In this document: piece after piece, positions 1 to 6,831 of the stretch | Layout: each line of letters begins with the position of its first letter | Numbering within the stretch: position 1 is the first letter of the stretch | NCBI GenBank assembly: GCA_036276235.1 | Contig: DATBDZ010000189.1 | Span: forward strand, 1-18,356 | Direction of reading: 5' to 3' | DNA: 18,356 nt | Source: JANWHF01 sp036276235 | Lineage (GTDB): Bacteria > Planctomycetota > Phycisphaerae > Tepidisphaerales > Tepidisphaeraceae | Notes under the pieces: model-generated | The model's database searches: none | The model's input: only the letters and a program-made list of their open reading frames with translations | What the model was told of the DNA's origin: nothing | Position numbers and translations under genes: made by a program

Positions 1-1
1 G

Positions 2-1723
2 CCGGGCAGCCCGACTAAAACCGCCTCGGTTTATATTGCCTTCGACGCCTCAAAGAATCTTGTCACCTACGGTTCGTCCAGCGTCTCAACCGACAACACG
101 CAACAGCCACCGGTTACCACAACCACTACGGTTATCGCAATGCCGCCAATTATTTTCCTGCCGGCCGTCATGGTGGCGGGGCAGGTTTATTCAGGCAGCA
201 CGACGCTCAGCGGCCAGCAGGTTAAAAGCCCCGGCGGAACGACCGACAACACCGTCGTTGAAAACTACACGACCAAGCTGGTTTCGGACACGCTGCAAAA
301 AGTAAACGTTCCTGCCGGCACGTTCATGTGCTACGAGGTGCAAAGGACCGAAACGTTGATCGTTGGGAAAAACTCGATTGTGAGCTCCTCCACCGAATGG
401 GATGCGCCCGGCGTTCCGCAGGTGAAGAAGATCGAGGTCGGCAGCCTTGACACGAGCACGACCCTGCTCACCAGCATAGGGGCAAAGAAGACGCCGACGA
501 AATTGGCATTTGGCACGCAGCCGAGCGATGTGTCGGTGAACGCGGCGATGTCGCCGCCGTTGAAGGTGGATGTCGAGGACAACACCAGCGCGATTGTCGC
601 GAGCGACACATCGTCGGTCACCCTGACGATAGCCACCGGACCCGTCGGCGGCACGATCTCCGGCGGCCTGGCGACCGCCTCGGGCGGAGTGGCGACATTC
701 TCAAACCTGAAATTCACCAAGCCCGGCAAATACTCGCTGAAAGCAACCGACGGCACGCTCACTTCCGCGATATCCCAGACCTTCATGGTCAATGCTCAAG
801 CGACCGCGACGAAGCTGGCGTTTGCGGTGCAACCAGCGACGACGGTGGCGGGCAAGACAATCGCGCCCGCGGTTAAAGTCGATGTCGAGCTTGCCGGCGG
901 CGCGATTGCGCTGGCGGATGCATCAACTGTCACGCTCGCCCTGGCCAGCGGACCGGGGACGCTGGGCGGAACGCTCACCGCCAAGGCAGTCAACGGTGTG
1001 GCGACATTCAGCTCACTGCTGCTCACCAAAGCGGGCAAGTACACGCTCAAGGCGACCGACGGCGCGCTGACGTTCGCGGTATCCAACAGCTTCATGATCA
1101 CCCCCGCCGCGGCGGCAAAGCTGGCCTTCGCGGCCAATCCGGCTTCCGCCGTCGCGGGCAAGCCAATCACCCCGGCGGTTGCTGTTGATGTCGAGGATAA
1201 GTTCGGCAACATCGTGACAACGAATGTGTCGAAGGTGACGCTCGCAATTGCAGGCGGCGCCGGGCCACTCGGTGGGCCGGTCAGCGTTTTGGCCAAGGCC
1301 GGCGTCGCAACCTTCCCGGCTCTCATTCTCACCAAGGCCGGCAGCTACACGCTGAAAGCCACGGACGCCCTGCTGACGGCGGCGACGTCTAAAGCATTCA
1401 CGATCACTGCCGCCGCCGCGTCAAAGCTCGTGTTTGCCGCCGTCCCGGCTGCGACGTTGGTCGGCAAAGCGATCGCTCCCGCGTTGGCGGTGGATGTGGA
1501 AGATAAATTTGGCAACATCGTCAAGTCCGACATTTCGAAAGTGTCGATCGTCATCGCCAGCGGCCCCACCGGCGGCTTGTTGACCGGCGGCGCCGCCCTC
1601 GCCGCCACGAGCGGCGTTGCGACGTTTGCCAATCTCAAGCTGAGCAAGGCGGGTACTTACACGCTCAAGGCGATTGACGGCCTGCTGACGCCGATTGTGT
1701 CGGCGGCGTTTAAGGTGAGTTGA
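2..1723 (+). CDS. Surface protein with four tandem Ig-like repeats (5' end outside window)
   Basis: The frame is open from base 2 to the TGA at 1721-1723, so the gene starts upstream of the window; the ATG at 140 is internal. About 573 codons are visible. The first ~165 residues include a Thr-rich linker and a beta-rich stretch with a VPAGTF motif, of the kind seen in DUF3108/TapB-like exported domains (weak resemblance only). Then come four ~100-residue repeats beginning with K-L-A/V-F at 500, 812, 1118 and 1424. Each has a VDVED core, a GVATF motif and a final KAGxYTLKATDG motif, typical of bacterial Ig-like adhesive repeats. No membrane anchor or sorting signal follows the last repeat, which ends the protein. 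It is likely secreted or surface-associated. The exact ligand or role cannot be told. Its stop faces the convergent lipoprotein gene 128 bases away. Confidence 0.85.
   Translation, partial: PGSPTKTASVYIAFDASKNLVTYGSSSVSTDNTQQPPVTTTTTVIAMPPIIFLPAVMVAGQVYSGSTTLSGQQVKSPGGTTDNTVVENYTTKLVSDTLQKVNVPAGTFMCYEVQRTETLIVGKNSIVSSSTEWDAPGVPQVKKIEVGSLDTSTTLLTSIGAKKTPTKLAFGTQPSDVSVNAAMSPPLKVDVEDNTSAIVASDTSSVTLTIATGPVGGTISGGLATASGGVATFSNLKFTKPGKYSLKATDGTLTSAISQTFMVNAQATATKLAFAVQPATTVAGKTIAPAVKVDVELAGGAIALADASTVTLALASGPGTLGGTLTAKAVNGVATFSSLLLTKAGKYTLKATDGALTFAVSNSFMITPAAAAKLAFAANPASAVAGKPITPAVAVDVEDKFGNIVTTNVSKVTLAIAGGAGPLGGPVSVLAKAGVATFPALILTKAGSYTLKATDALLTAATSKAFTITAAAASKLVFAAVPAATLVGKAIAPALAVDVEDKFGNIVKSDISKVSIVIASGPTGGLLTGGAALAATSGVATFANLKLSKAGTYTLKAIDGLLTPIVSAAFKVS
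500..1720 (+). repeat. Four tandem coding repeats of ~300 bases (Ig-like domains)
   Basis: Units start at 500, 812, 1118 and 1424, with periods of 312, 306, 306 and 297 bases. Units 3 and 4 share the sequence VDVEDKFGNIV, and all four end with a tract of the form K-A/P-G-x-Y-T/S-L-K-A. The units are diverged at DNA level but clearly homologous in protein, so this is an old internal duplication rather than a recent expansion. Confidence 0.85.
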
Positions 1724-1781
1724 GTTCGCGGAGACGCGGATTCAATTCGGCAGGAATTCACGATTCTCGGATACCGTCATG

Positions 1782-1798
1782 CCGGCGGCACACGCCGG
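1782..1798. terminator. Short hairpin between convergent genes
   Basis: CCGGCG (1782-1787) and CGCCGG (1793-1798) form a 6-bp GC stem with a 5-base loop, between the stop of the Ig-repeat gene and the stop of the convergent lipoprotein gene. There is no T-run on either side, so this is at best a weak or bidirectional terminator. The remaining ~125 bases between the two stops hold nothing else I recognise. Confidence 0.25.
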
Positions 1799-1850
1799 AA
1801 ACACGGAGGATGCCACCGGAGAGTGTGCTCCGCAATTGCGCCAGCACTCA

Positions 1851-2735
1851 CTACTCAGATTTTCCAATCCGCACCGCATGATCGACATCCGCCTGCTGCG
1901 GATTGGGCATGGTGAAGCTCGCGTTGTTGGGCGCGCCGCGATTGCTCAAGGCCAGATCATCGCTGAGCGTGAATTGCATCGTTGAGCCGGTGTCGGGGAA
2001 GGTGAGTTTGTAGTCGGTTGCGACCTGCGGCCATTTTTCCTTCGGAAGATTTGGAACGGGAACCGGCTTGTAGAGGCCAAGCTCGGCGCGGATCACGGCG
2101 CGGCCATCCCCATCGTAGAGGATCACCAGCGTCGGCCGGCGGGTCGCGCGGTCGTACCAGACTTCGCGGTACGCCAGCCACCGGTCCGGCAGCCGCGTGA
2201 TCCAGACGAACATGTACGCGTCCTTCTCATTGTTGAAACGCATCGTCGGCGCGGGAAGCTGGCTGAAATTGGTGTTGATCGTCGCGACCGTCAGCACACC
2301 CATCACCAAATCCGGGCGAATCGGAATGTGCTGGGCGCGCAGGTCGGCATTGGCAAGGTCCTGATATCGCCCGTACCACATCGTGCTGATCTGCGGAATG
2401 ACGCGCAGCCAATACCCTTCGCGATTGCTGCCGATGTCGAAGATCGTTTGCACCGGGGCCATGCGTCCAATCAAACGCAGATCGTTCGGCTGGCGATAAA
2501 GAAAAACGCCTTCGCCATTAAGGGAGTGTTCCTGCTTCTTTTCATCGACGATGTTCGCTCGGTAATAAAGGCTCGACCAGAGGGAGGGAATCTTCTCATT
2601 GTTGGCGTTGATGTCGGCAACAACGCGATCCATGGAATCGGTGGGACCGAAATAGCCACCTGATTTGGGGCAGGTGTTGCAGCCCGCAAACGCGATCAAC
2701 ATCAACGGCAGGATGCATGGCGAGAGTTTTTGCAT
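1851..2735 (-). CDS. Putative LolA/DUF4292-like outer-membrane lipoprotein
   Basis: A 294-residue protein. I chose the ATG at 2735 because it gives a classic lipoprotein signal: a short n-region (MQK), a hydrophobic stretch, and a lipobox-like F-A-G-C with Cys19 as the lipidation site. An upstream in-frame ATG (2771) lies inside a palindromic repeat and would add a charged leader before the signal. The mature part is beta-rich, with GEGVFLYRQP near residue 75 followed by a GSN-x-E-x-YWL motif. This pattern resembles the LolA/LolB-like fold of periplasmic lipoprotein-handling proteins and DUF4292 proteins; that assignment is by pattern only. It is the last gene of a co-oriented minus-strand set (STAS-like, CxxC protein, this gene), 76 bases after the CxxC gene. 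A role in envelope lipid or lipoprotein handling is inference. Confidence 0.75.
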   Translation of the reverse strand: MQKLSPCILPLMLIAFAGCNTCPKSGGYFGPTDSMDRVVADINANNEKIPSLWSSLYYRANIVDEKKQEHSLNGEGVFLYRQPNDLRLIGRMAPVQTIFDIGSNREGYWLRVIPQISTMWYGRYQDLANADLRAQHIPIRPDLVMGVLTVATINTNFSQLPAPTMRFNNEKDAYMFVWITRLPDRWLAYREVWYDRATRRPTLVILYDGDGRAVIRAELGLYKPVPVPNLPKEKWPQVATDYKLTFPDTGSTMQFTLSDDLALSNRGAPNNASFTMPNPQQADVDHAVRIGKSE

Positions 2736-2770
2736 ATCCCATTCAGCCCGCCGAGAGGGCGGAAGGTTCA

Positions 2771-2815
2771 TCTTCTCCCTCGCCCTGTATTCGGGGAGAG
2801 GGATGCGAACCCTAC
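2771..2815. repeat. Palindromic repeat with GTAGGG end, overlapping a stop codon
   Basis: Bases 2776-2785 pair with 2794-2803 (nine of ten pairs, 8-base loop). Read on the minus strand the element begins GTAGGG, and the TAG of that hexamer is the stop codon of the CxxC protein (2814-2812). The segment 2771-2790 also resembles 6582-6599 (TCTTCTCCCT...GCC(C)TGTAT), next to another gene's stop. It fits a dispersed REP-like element and may act as a 3' end stabiliser or terminator. Confidence 0.6.
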
Positions 2816-3333
2816 AGCTCATCATTCAGTATCTGACTCAACTGCCCGCTCACTTCCGCCACCTGTTGCTCGTTTAACTTCGGATCGGTCAGCTCCAGTT
2901 GCTGATCCTTGCCTTTCATATGGACGATCCAGACATCCTGATCGCTATCGTGGCGGGTGGATTCGTAGATGACCAGCCGCTTGCGCATGAGAATCAATCC
3001 GAGCACAAAACGGAAATGAATCTTCACCGGCTCGGCGGCGTCCGCCAGCCGCTCGAAGAGCGTGCAGAGGACTTCATCATCGACGAAGACTTTCTTCTTC
3101 TCCTCGATCTTGCGCATTGATGTGTGCCAGTAGGCGAGCAGGTCGTGGCGCGGGAAGCCGTCCCAGCATTCGGGGCCGATATCGAGGCGTTCGATGCCCG
3201 CCGGTGTTTCGCGGACTGCCGCGAAAAGCTTCTCGCCCGCGTCGATTGAGCGCCCGCAGACGGCGCATTTGCCGAGCGCGCGCGGGACATCAAGGCCATG
3301 TTTTTGCGGTTGGGTGGGAGCAGCCGTGCTCAT
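2812..3333 (-). CDS. Conserved hypothetical CxxC...C protein
   Basis: A 173-residue protein. The ATG at 3333 is preceded by GGAAG about six bases upstream, a usable ribosome-binding site; the longer open frame to 3492 would translate an inverted repeat and is rejected as start. Cys23-x2-Cys26 and Cys56 (in ECW), perhaps with His63, look like a small zinc site. A charged helix (residues 73-83), a DDEVLCTLFERL segment and a central LGLILMRKRLVIYES stretch follow, then a Glu/Gln-rich C-terminal helix. I associate this combination (C-x2-C, CW, LMRKR) with uncharacterised planctomycete proteins; no function is known to me. It sits between the STAS-like gene and the lipoprotein gene, all on the minus strand. 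No signal peptide is seen, so it is probably cytoplasmic. Confidence 0.75.
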   Translation of the reverse strand: MSTAAPTQPQKHGLDVPRALGKCAVCGRSIDAGEKLFAAVRETPAGIERLDIGPECWDGFPRHDLLAYWHTSMRKIEEKKKVFVDDEVLCTLFERLADAAEPVKIHFRFVLGLILMRKRLVIYESTRHDSDQDVWIVHMKGKDQQLELTDPKLNEQQVAEVSGQLSQILNDEL

Positions 3334-3357
3334 GATTTTCTTCCGTGCCGTCTTGTC

Positions 3358-3423
3358 GGGGCGAAACTTGTGTTCGCCCGATGTGTTCCTCAAACGCCGG
3401 AGGGTGAACACAAGGTTCGCCCC
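3358..3423. repeat. 22-base imperfect inverted repeat
   Basis: The left arm at 3358-3379 and right arm at 3402-3423 match as inverted copies at 20 of 22 positions, with a 22-base spacer. The element lies between the STAS-like gene stop (3437) and the CxxC gene start (3333). Read on the minus strand its outer end is GTAGGGGCGAACC. It would fold into a long stem in RNA and may separate expression of the two flanking genes. The long 226-codon version of the CxxC frame runs through it. Confidence 0.75.
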
Positions 3424-3436
3424 TACGGCTAAGGTT

Positions 3437-3724
3437 TTACCCGCACGGCAAAACAGTTGCCAGACGATTAATGTGATACAGGCCGGCGGCACGCTGGCCG
3501 AGATTGGTCAGCAGCAGATCGCGGCCTTGTGAGCGCAGTCGCCGACGAAGCAAAACAAGCCGCGCGAAGGCGGCGGTTGTCACTTCGCGCGCGAAGCGCA
3601 AATCGATCACCACCATCTGCGTGTCATCGGTCACCGATGCAGTTCGAGCGACCACGCAGGCATCGTCATGGCTAAACCGCTCGCAGCGCGGCGTGATTTC
3701 GATATGAGTGGGTGTGGCGAGCAC
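3437..3724 (-). CDS. Small STAS-domain-like protein (anti-sigma antagonist type)
   Basis: From a GTG at 3724, preceded by AGGGA seven bases upstream, the protein has 95 residues, the length of a lone STAS domain. The frame stays open to 3871 with ATGs at 3775 and 3823, but the added N terminus is Arg/Pro-rich and lacks a good ribosome-binding site, so the start is uncertain. The pattern MVVIDLRFA-x5-AAFARLVLLRRRL-x-SQGRDLLLTNL matches the beta-strand, phospho-loop helix and second strand of STAS domains. The usual D-S-S/T-G phospho-acceptor loop reads roughly EVTTAAF, so a Thr could replace the Ser, or regulation by phosphorylation may be lost. Such proteins normally bind anti-sigma kinases. 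No partner kinase or sigma factor is in the window. It is first in the minus-strand cluster with the CxxC protein and the lipoprotein. Confidence 0.6.
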   Translation of the reverse strand: MLATPTHIEITPRCERFSHDDACVVARTASVTDDTQMVVIDLRFAREVTTAAFARLVLLRRRLRSQGRDLLLTNLGQRAAGLYHINRLATVLPCG

Positions 3725-3909
3725 TGTACCATCCCTGGTGGACTTACCTCTTGCCGCCCTCGGCCTGCCGCGCATGAATCGGATCGCGCGAATGAGTCGA
3801 GGCGGTGGATCTACCTTGCACATCCTGTGCCCAGGCGATCCAAAACCACTAATGAACCAGAAGCCGATCATAGCGACACATTGACTCTAACACGAGGCCC
3901 GGCGGCGGC

Positions 3910-3932
3910 AATTTTCCCAAAGAATTTTCCCA
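3910..3932. repeat. Direct repeat AATTTTCCCA x2
   Basis: AATTTTCCCA occurs at 3910-3919 and again at 3923-3932, 13 bases apart, in a locally AT-rich patch of an otherwise GC-rich region. It could be a tandem operator, but the spacing is not a clean helical turn. It lies about 220-245 bases before the hydrolase-NamZ start. Confidence 0.4.
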
Positions 3933-3991
3933 GCGAGGGAACCTTGGGTTCGCCCCCGCCCATTCACGCGACCCGCACCGGGCAAATACAC

Positions 3992-4023
3992 GGGCGAAGG
4001 TCCCGGCGCGCCGGGTTTCGCCC
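3992..4023. repeat. GC-rich nested palindrome
   Basis: GGGCGAA (3992-3998) pairs with TTCGCCC (4017-4023) around a perfect 14-base palindrome CCCGGCGCGCCGGG (4002-4015). It resembles the other palindromic intergenic elements in the window (shared GGGCGAA/TTCGCCC arms with the repeat at 3358-3423). It lies about 130 bases before the hydrolase-NamZ start. Confidence 0.55.
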
Positions 4024-4153
4024 CAACAAAACCGCGGCCGCGGCAATCCATTCTGGACGAATCGACCGGGTTGGTTTATGACGATCGCGCCGGTTGATCC
4101 GATCAGGCGGGTGCTTTCCTGCTCCCGCGTTCCTATTAGCCCAAGGCTTTCCG

Positions 4154-6577
4154 ATGATAGCCATCCAACAGCGCGGCGTCCTTCGTCGAAGCGTTTTACA
4201 AATAATTTACGTCTTCGTTACCGCGATCCTGCCCGCTCAATTGGATTTTGCGCAAACGGTCGGGGGGTCGTCAGTCGAGGCGGCACTCTCCCATGTCGAT
4301 CGCACCAAGCTCGCCGAGGCGGACAAACTCATCGAAGAAGCGATCGCCCAGAATAAATGCCCCGGCGCCGTTATCTTGGTCGGTAGAGGCGACAGCATCC
4401 TTTATGAAAAAGCCTACGGGAATCGCGCGCTCAAACCGCAGCCGACGCCGATGACCACCGACACGATCTTTGATCTGGCTTCCCTCTCCAAACCTGTCGG
4501 CACCGCCACCAGCATTATGATGCTGATTGAGCGCGGCAAGTTACGGCCGCAGGACACGGTGGCGATGTACATTCCGGCATTTGCCGCCAATGGAAAAGAA
4601 AAAATCACGATCGAGGATTTGCTGCTTCATATCAGCGGCCTGATGCCCGACAACGACATCGCCGATTATGCCAACGGCCCCAAGGCGGCGTGGGAAAAGA
4701 TCTTCGCCCTGAAGCTTAATTGGCCGCCGCAATCGCATTTCGCTTATAGCGATGTGAACTTCATCGTGCTCGGCGAATTGGTTCACATCGTCGATGGCCG
4801 AACGCTGGATTTCTTTGCCAAGGAAGAAATCTTCCGCCCGCTGGGGATGACCGACACGACCTACAACCCATCGGAAGCGCTGCGAGCCCGCTGCGCGCCG
4901 ACGGAGATGCGCGATGGCAAATGGATCGTCGGCGAGGTTCACGATCCGCGTTCTTATGCGCTCGGCGGCGTCGCCGGCCATGCGGGCGTCTTCAGCACGG
5001 CCGAGGATTTATCTCACTTCTGCCGCATGATCCTCGGCGGCGGAAAGCTCAACGGCACGCGCATCTTAAAAGCATCGACAGTGGCTCAATGGATCACGCC
5101 ACATCCCGTGCCGAGTCAGGCGCTGGATCAGGAAGGGAAGCCGACGCCCGGCCCCGCGCTGCGAACCTACGGCTTCGATGTCGATACGCTTTACGCCGGT
5201 ATTCGCGGCGAGCGGTTCGATCGCTTTACCACCTTCGGCCACACCGGATTCACCGGCACCGCCTTCTGGATTGATCCGATTAACAGCTGCTATTTCATCC
5301 TGCTGACCAACAGCGTCCATCCCGATGGCAAAGGAAATGTCCTCCGTCTGCGGCATCAGGTGGCGACCGCCGTTGCCGAAGCACTGCTCGGCCCCGCGCC
5401 GACAACACAGCCCTCGGTGCCGATCGCGCCGATTGCGCAAGCCAACGGCCCGGTTCTTTGCGGCATCGATGTTTTGGAACACGACGGCTTCAAACAACTC
5501 GCCGGCCGCAAGGTTGGACTGATCACCAATCACAGCGGCCGCGATCGCGATGGAAATCGCACGGTCGATCTGCTCGCCCACGCACCGGGCGTGCAATTGG
5601 TTCGCCTCTTCTCGCCCGAGCACGGAATCGACGGCGTTCTCGACGCAAAGGTAGACAATGGCATCGACGCCAAAACCGGCTTGAAAGTTTTCAGCCTGTA
5701 TGGCCCGACGCAAAAGCCGACGCCGCAGATGCTCGAGGGGATCGATACGCTGGTCTACGACATCCAGGATGTCGGCGCGCGGTTTTATACCTACATCACG
5801 ACGCTGGGCCTCTGCATGCAGGCCGCGGCGGATGCGAAGATAAAGTTCATCGTGCTCGATCGGCCCAACCCGAATACTGGTTTGGTTGTCGATGGCCCGA
5901 TCGCCGACAAAACGCATCAAGGCTTCACCGCCTTCGGCCCGCTGCCGCTGGTTCACGGCATGACCGTCGGCGAACTCGCGCGCCTGTACAATACAGAGTT
6001 CGGCGTTCACGCCGACTTGGAAGTCATCCCGATGCAAAACTGGCGGCGGCGGATGTGGTTCGACGAAACCGGTTTACCCTGGATCAATACCTCGCCGAAT
6101 CTTCGCAACCCAAATGCCTCGCTGCTGTATCCCGCGATCTGTCTTCTCGAAGCCACCAACGTTTCCGTAGGCCGCGGCACCGATCAACCGTTCGAGATTT
6201 TCGGCGCGCCGTGGATCGACGGCCGCAAGCTCGCCGAGGCGCTCAACGCCGCCAAACTTCCCGGCCTGCGTTTCGTTCCCATCACCTTCGAACCCGCCGA
6301 AAGCAAACTCGCCAAGCAAAAATGCAATGGCGTCTTCGCGATCATCACCGACCGCAACGCCTTCGAGCCCGCCCGCAGCGGCATCGAGGTCGTGTGGCAG
6401 CTAAAACGCCTCTTCGGCGACGCATTCCAATTCGCCCAAGTAGGCCGCCTGCTGCAAAACGACGCCGCGCTAACTGCAATCGGCGCGGCGAAGGAACCGG
6501 GCGATGTTCCCGCGGCTTGGGACGCTGACCTGCGCAAGTTCGAGGCGGCGCGGGAGAAATGTTTGATTTATCCGTAA
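4154..6577 (+). CDS. Exported fusion: class-C beta-lactamase-like serine hydrolase + NamZ (DUF1343) muramidase
   Basis: 807 residues from the ATG at 4154 (AAGG upstream). The frame extends to a TTG at 4094, but 4154 starts directly on a signal peptide (GVLRR, then a hydrophobic stretch). Domain 1 (about residues 45-425) is a serine hydrolase of the beta-lactamase class C/esterase group: Ser110-x-x-Lys113 (SLSK), Tyr198 in YSDVN, and HTG at 363-365. Domain 2 (about 437-807) is a NamZ/DUF1343 protein, with TNHSG, SPEHGIDG, YDIQDVGARFYTYI, DRPNP and RGTDQPFEIFG motifs. NamZ removes terminal N-acetylmuramic acid from peptidoglycan fragments. In Bacillus subtilis namZ lies in one operon with a beta-lactamase-fold amidase (amiE) and nagZ, so this single chain may join two steps of cell-wall recycling in the periplasm. 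The substrate of domain 1 is inferred. No nagZ is in the window. Confidence 0.9.
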   Translation: MIAIQQRGVLRRSVLQIIYVFVTAILPAQLDFAQTVGGSSVEAALSHVDRTKLAEADKLIEEAIAQNKCPGAVILVGRGDSILYEKAYGNRALKPQPTPMTTDTIFDLASLSKPVGTATSIMMLIERGKLRPQDTVAMYIPAFAANGKEKITIEDLLLHISGLMPDNDIADYANGPKAAWEKIFALKLNWPPQSHFAYSDVNFIVLGELVHIVDGRTLDFFAKEEIFRPLGMTDTTYNPSEALRARCAPTEMRDGKWIVGEVHDPRSYALGGVAGHAGVFSTAEDLSHFCRMILGGGKLNGTRILKASTVAQWITPHPVPSQALDQEGKPTPGPALRTYGFDVDTLYAGIRGERFDRFTTFGHTGFTGTAFWIDPINSCYFILLTNSVHPDGKGNVLRLRHQVATAVAEALLGPAPTTQPSVPIAPIAQANGPVLCGIDVLEHDGFKQLAGRKVGLITNHSGRDRDGNRTVDLLAHAPGVQLVRLFSPEHGIDGVLDAKVDNGIDAKTGLKVFSLYGPTQKPTPQMLEGIDTLVYDIQDVGARFYTYITTLGLCMQAAADAKIKFIVLDRPNPNTGLVVDGPIADKTHQGFTAFGPLPLVHGMTVGELARLYNTEFGVHADLEVIPMQNWRRRMWFDETGLPWINTSPNLRNPNASLLYPAICLLEATNVSVGRGTDQPFEIFGAPWIDGRKLAEALNAAKLPGLRFVPITFEPAESKLAKQKCNGVFAIITDRNAFEPARSGIEVVWQLKRLFGDAFQFAQVGRLLQNDAALTAIGAAKEPGDVPAAWDADLRKFEAAREKCLIYP

Positions 6578-6581
6578 CCCC

Positions 6582-6599
6582 TCTTCTCCCTGCCTGTAT
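6582..6599. repeat. Dispersed repeat fragment after the NamZ stop
   Basis: TCTTCTCCCTGCCTGTAT begins four bases after the TAA of the hydrolase-NamZ gene and matches 2771-2790 apart from two inserted bases. The following GGAGGG can pair with CTCCC, so this may serve as a transcription-end hairpin. The rest of the 254-base gap to the next gene shows only the GTAGGG palindrome at 6644. Confidence 0.45.
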
Positions 6600-6643
6600 G
6601 GAGGGCGGCGGGGTTGGTTTGAGGGGCGAGAAGCGCGCATTTT

Positions 6644-6665
6644 CGTAGGGTGTGCTTCAGCACAC
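6644..6665. repeat. GTAGGG-headed palindrome
   Basis: CGTAGGG leads into GTGTGCT (6650-6656), two bases, and AGCACAC (6659-6665), a perfect 7-base inverted repeat. The CGTAGGG head is the same as in the element at 18338-18356 and, on the other strand, at 3427-3402. It lies downstream of the hydrolase-NamZ gene, with no T-tract. Confidence 0.55.
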
Positions 6666-6831
6666 GCGGAACGTTTGACGGGTGAGCAGCCATCACGTGC
6701 GCTAAGTGCCCCAGCCGAATGCATCGCTCTCTTTACCTTGCGCCTGGAGCCGCGCCTTATCCACTCCAATCCATTAGGCCGATAAGAGAAATAGGCGCCC
6801 CGTCCGCGCGCCGGTTACAGGCCAGGTCCGC

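Larger units (their letters stand above)
3725..4153. other. Divergent intergenic region
   Basis: This 429-base stretch lies between the STAS-like gene (minus) and the hydrolase-NamZ gene (plus), so promoters for both should lie here. I see a 10-base direct repeat (3910-3932) and a GC-rich hairpin (3992-4023) but no convincing -35/-10 pair. Open frames on either strand here have no good start or protein-like composition. Part of it may be a 5' extension of the STAS-like gene. Confidence 0.5.

Noticed and set aside
1782..1832. Possible strong terminator between convergent genes
   Set aside because: Two short GC stems are present but no T-run on either strand, so it is listed only as a weak hairpin.
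3668..4081. Plus-strand frame of 137 codons before the NamZ fusion
   Set aside because: It crosses the start of the minus-strand STAS-like gene and the palindrome at 3992-4023, and has no recognisable motif or good ribosome-binding site.
5066..6037. Minus-strand frame of 323 codons opposite the NamZ region
   Set aside because: It is a shadow of the strongly supported fusion gene on the plus strand, without domain-like motifs.
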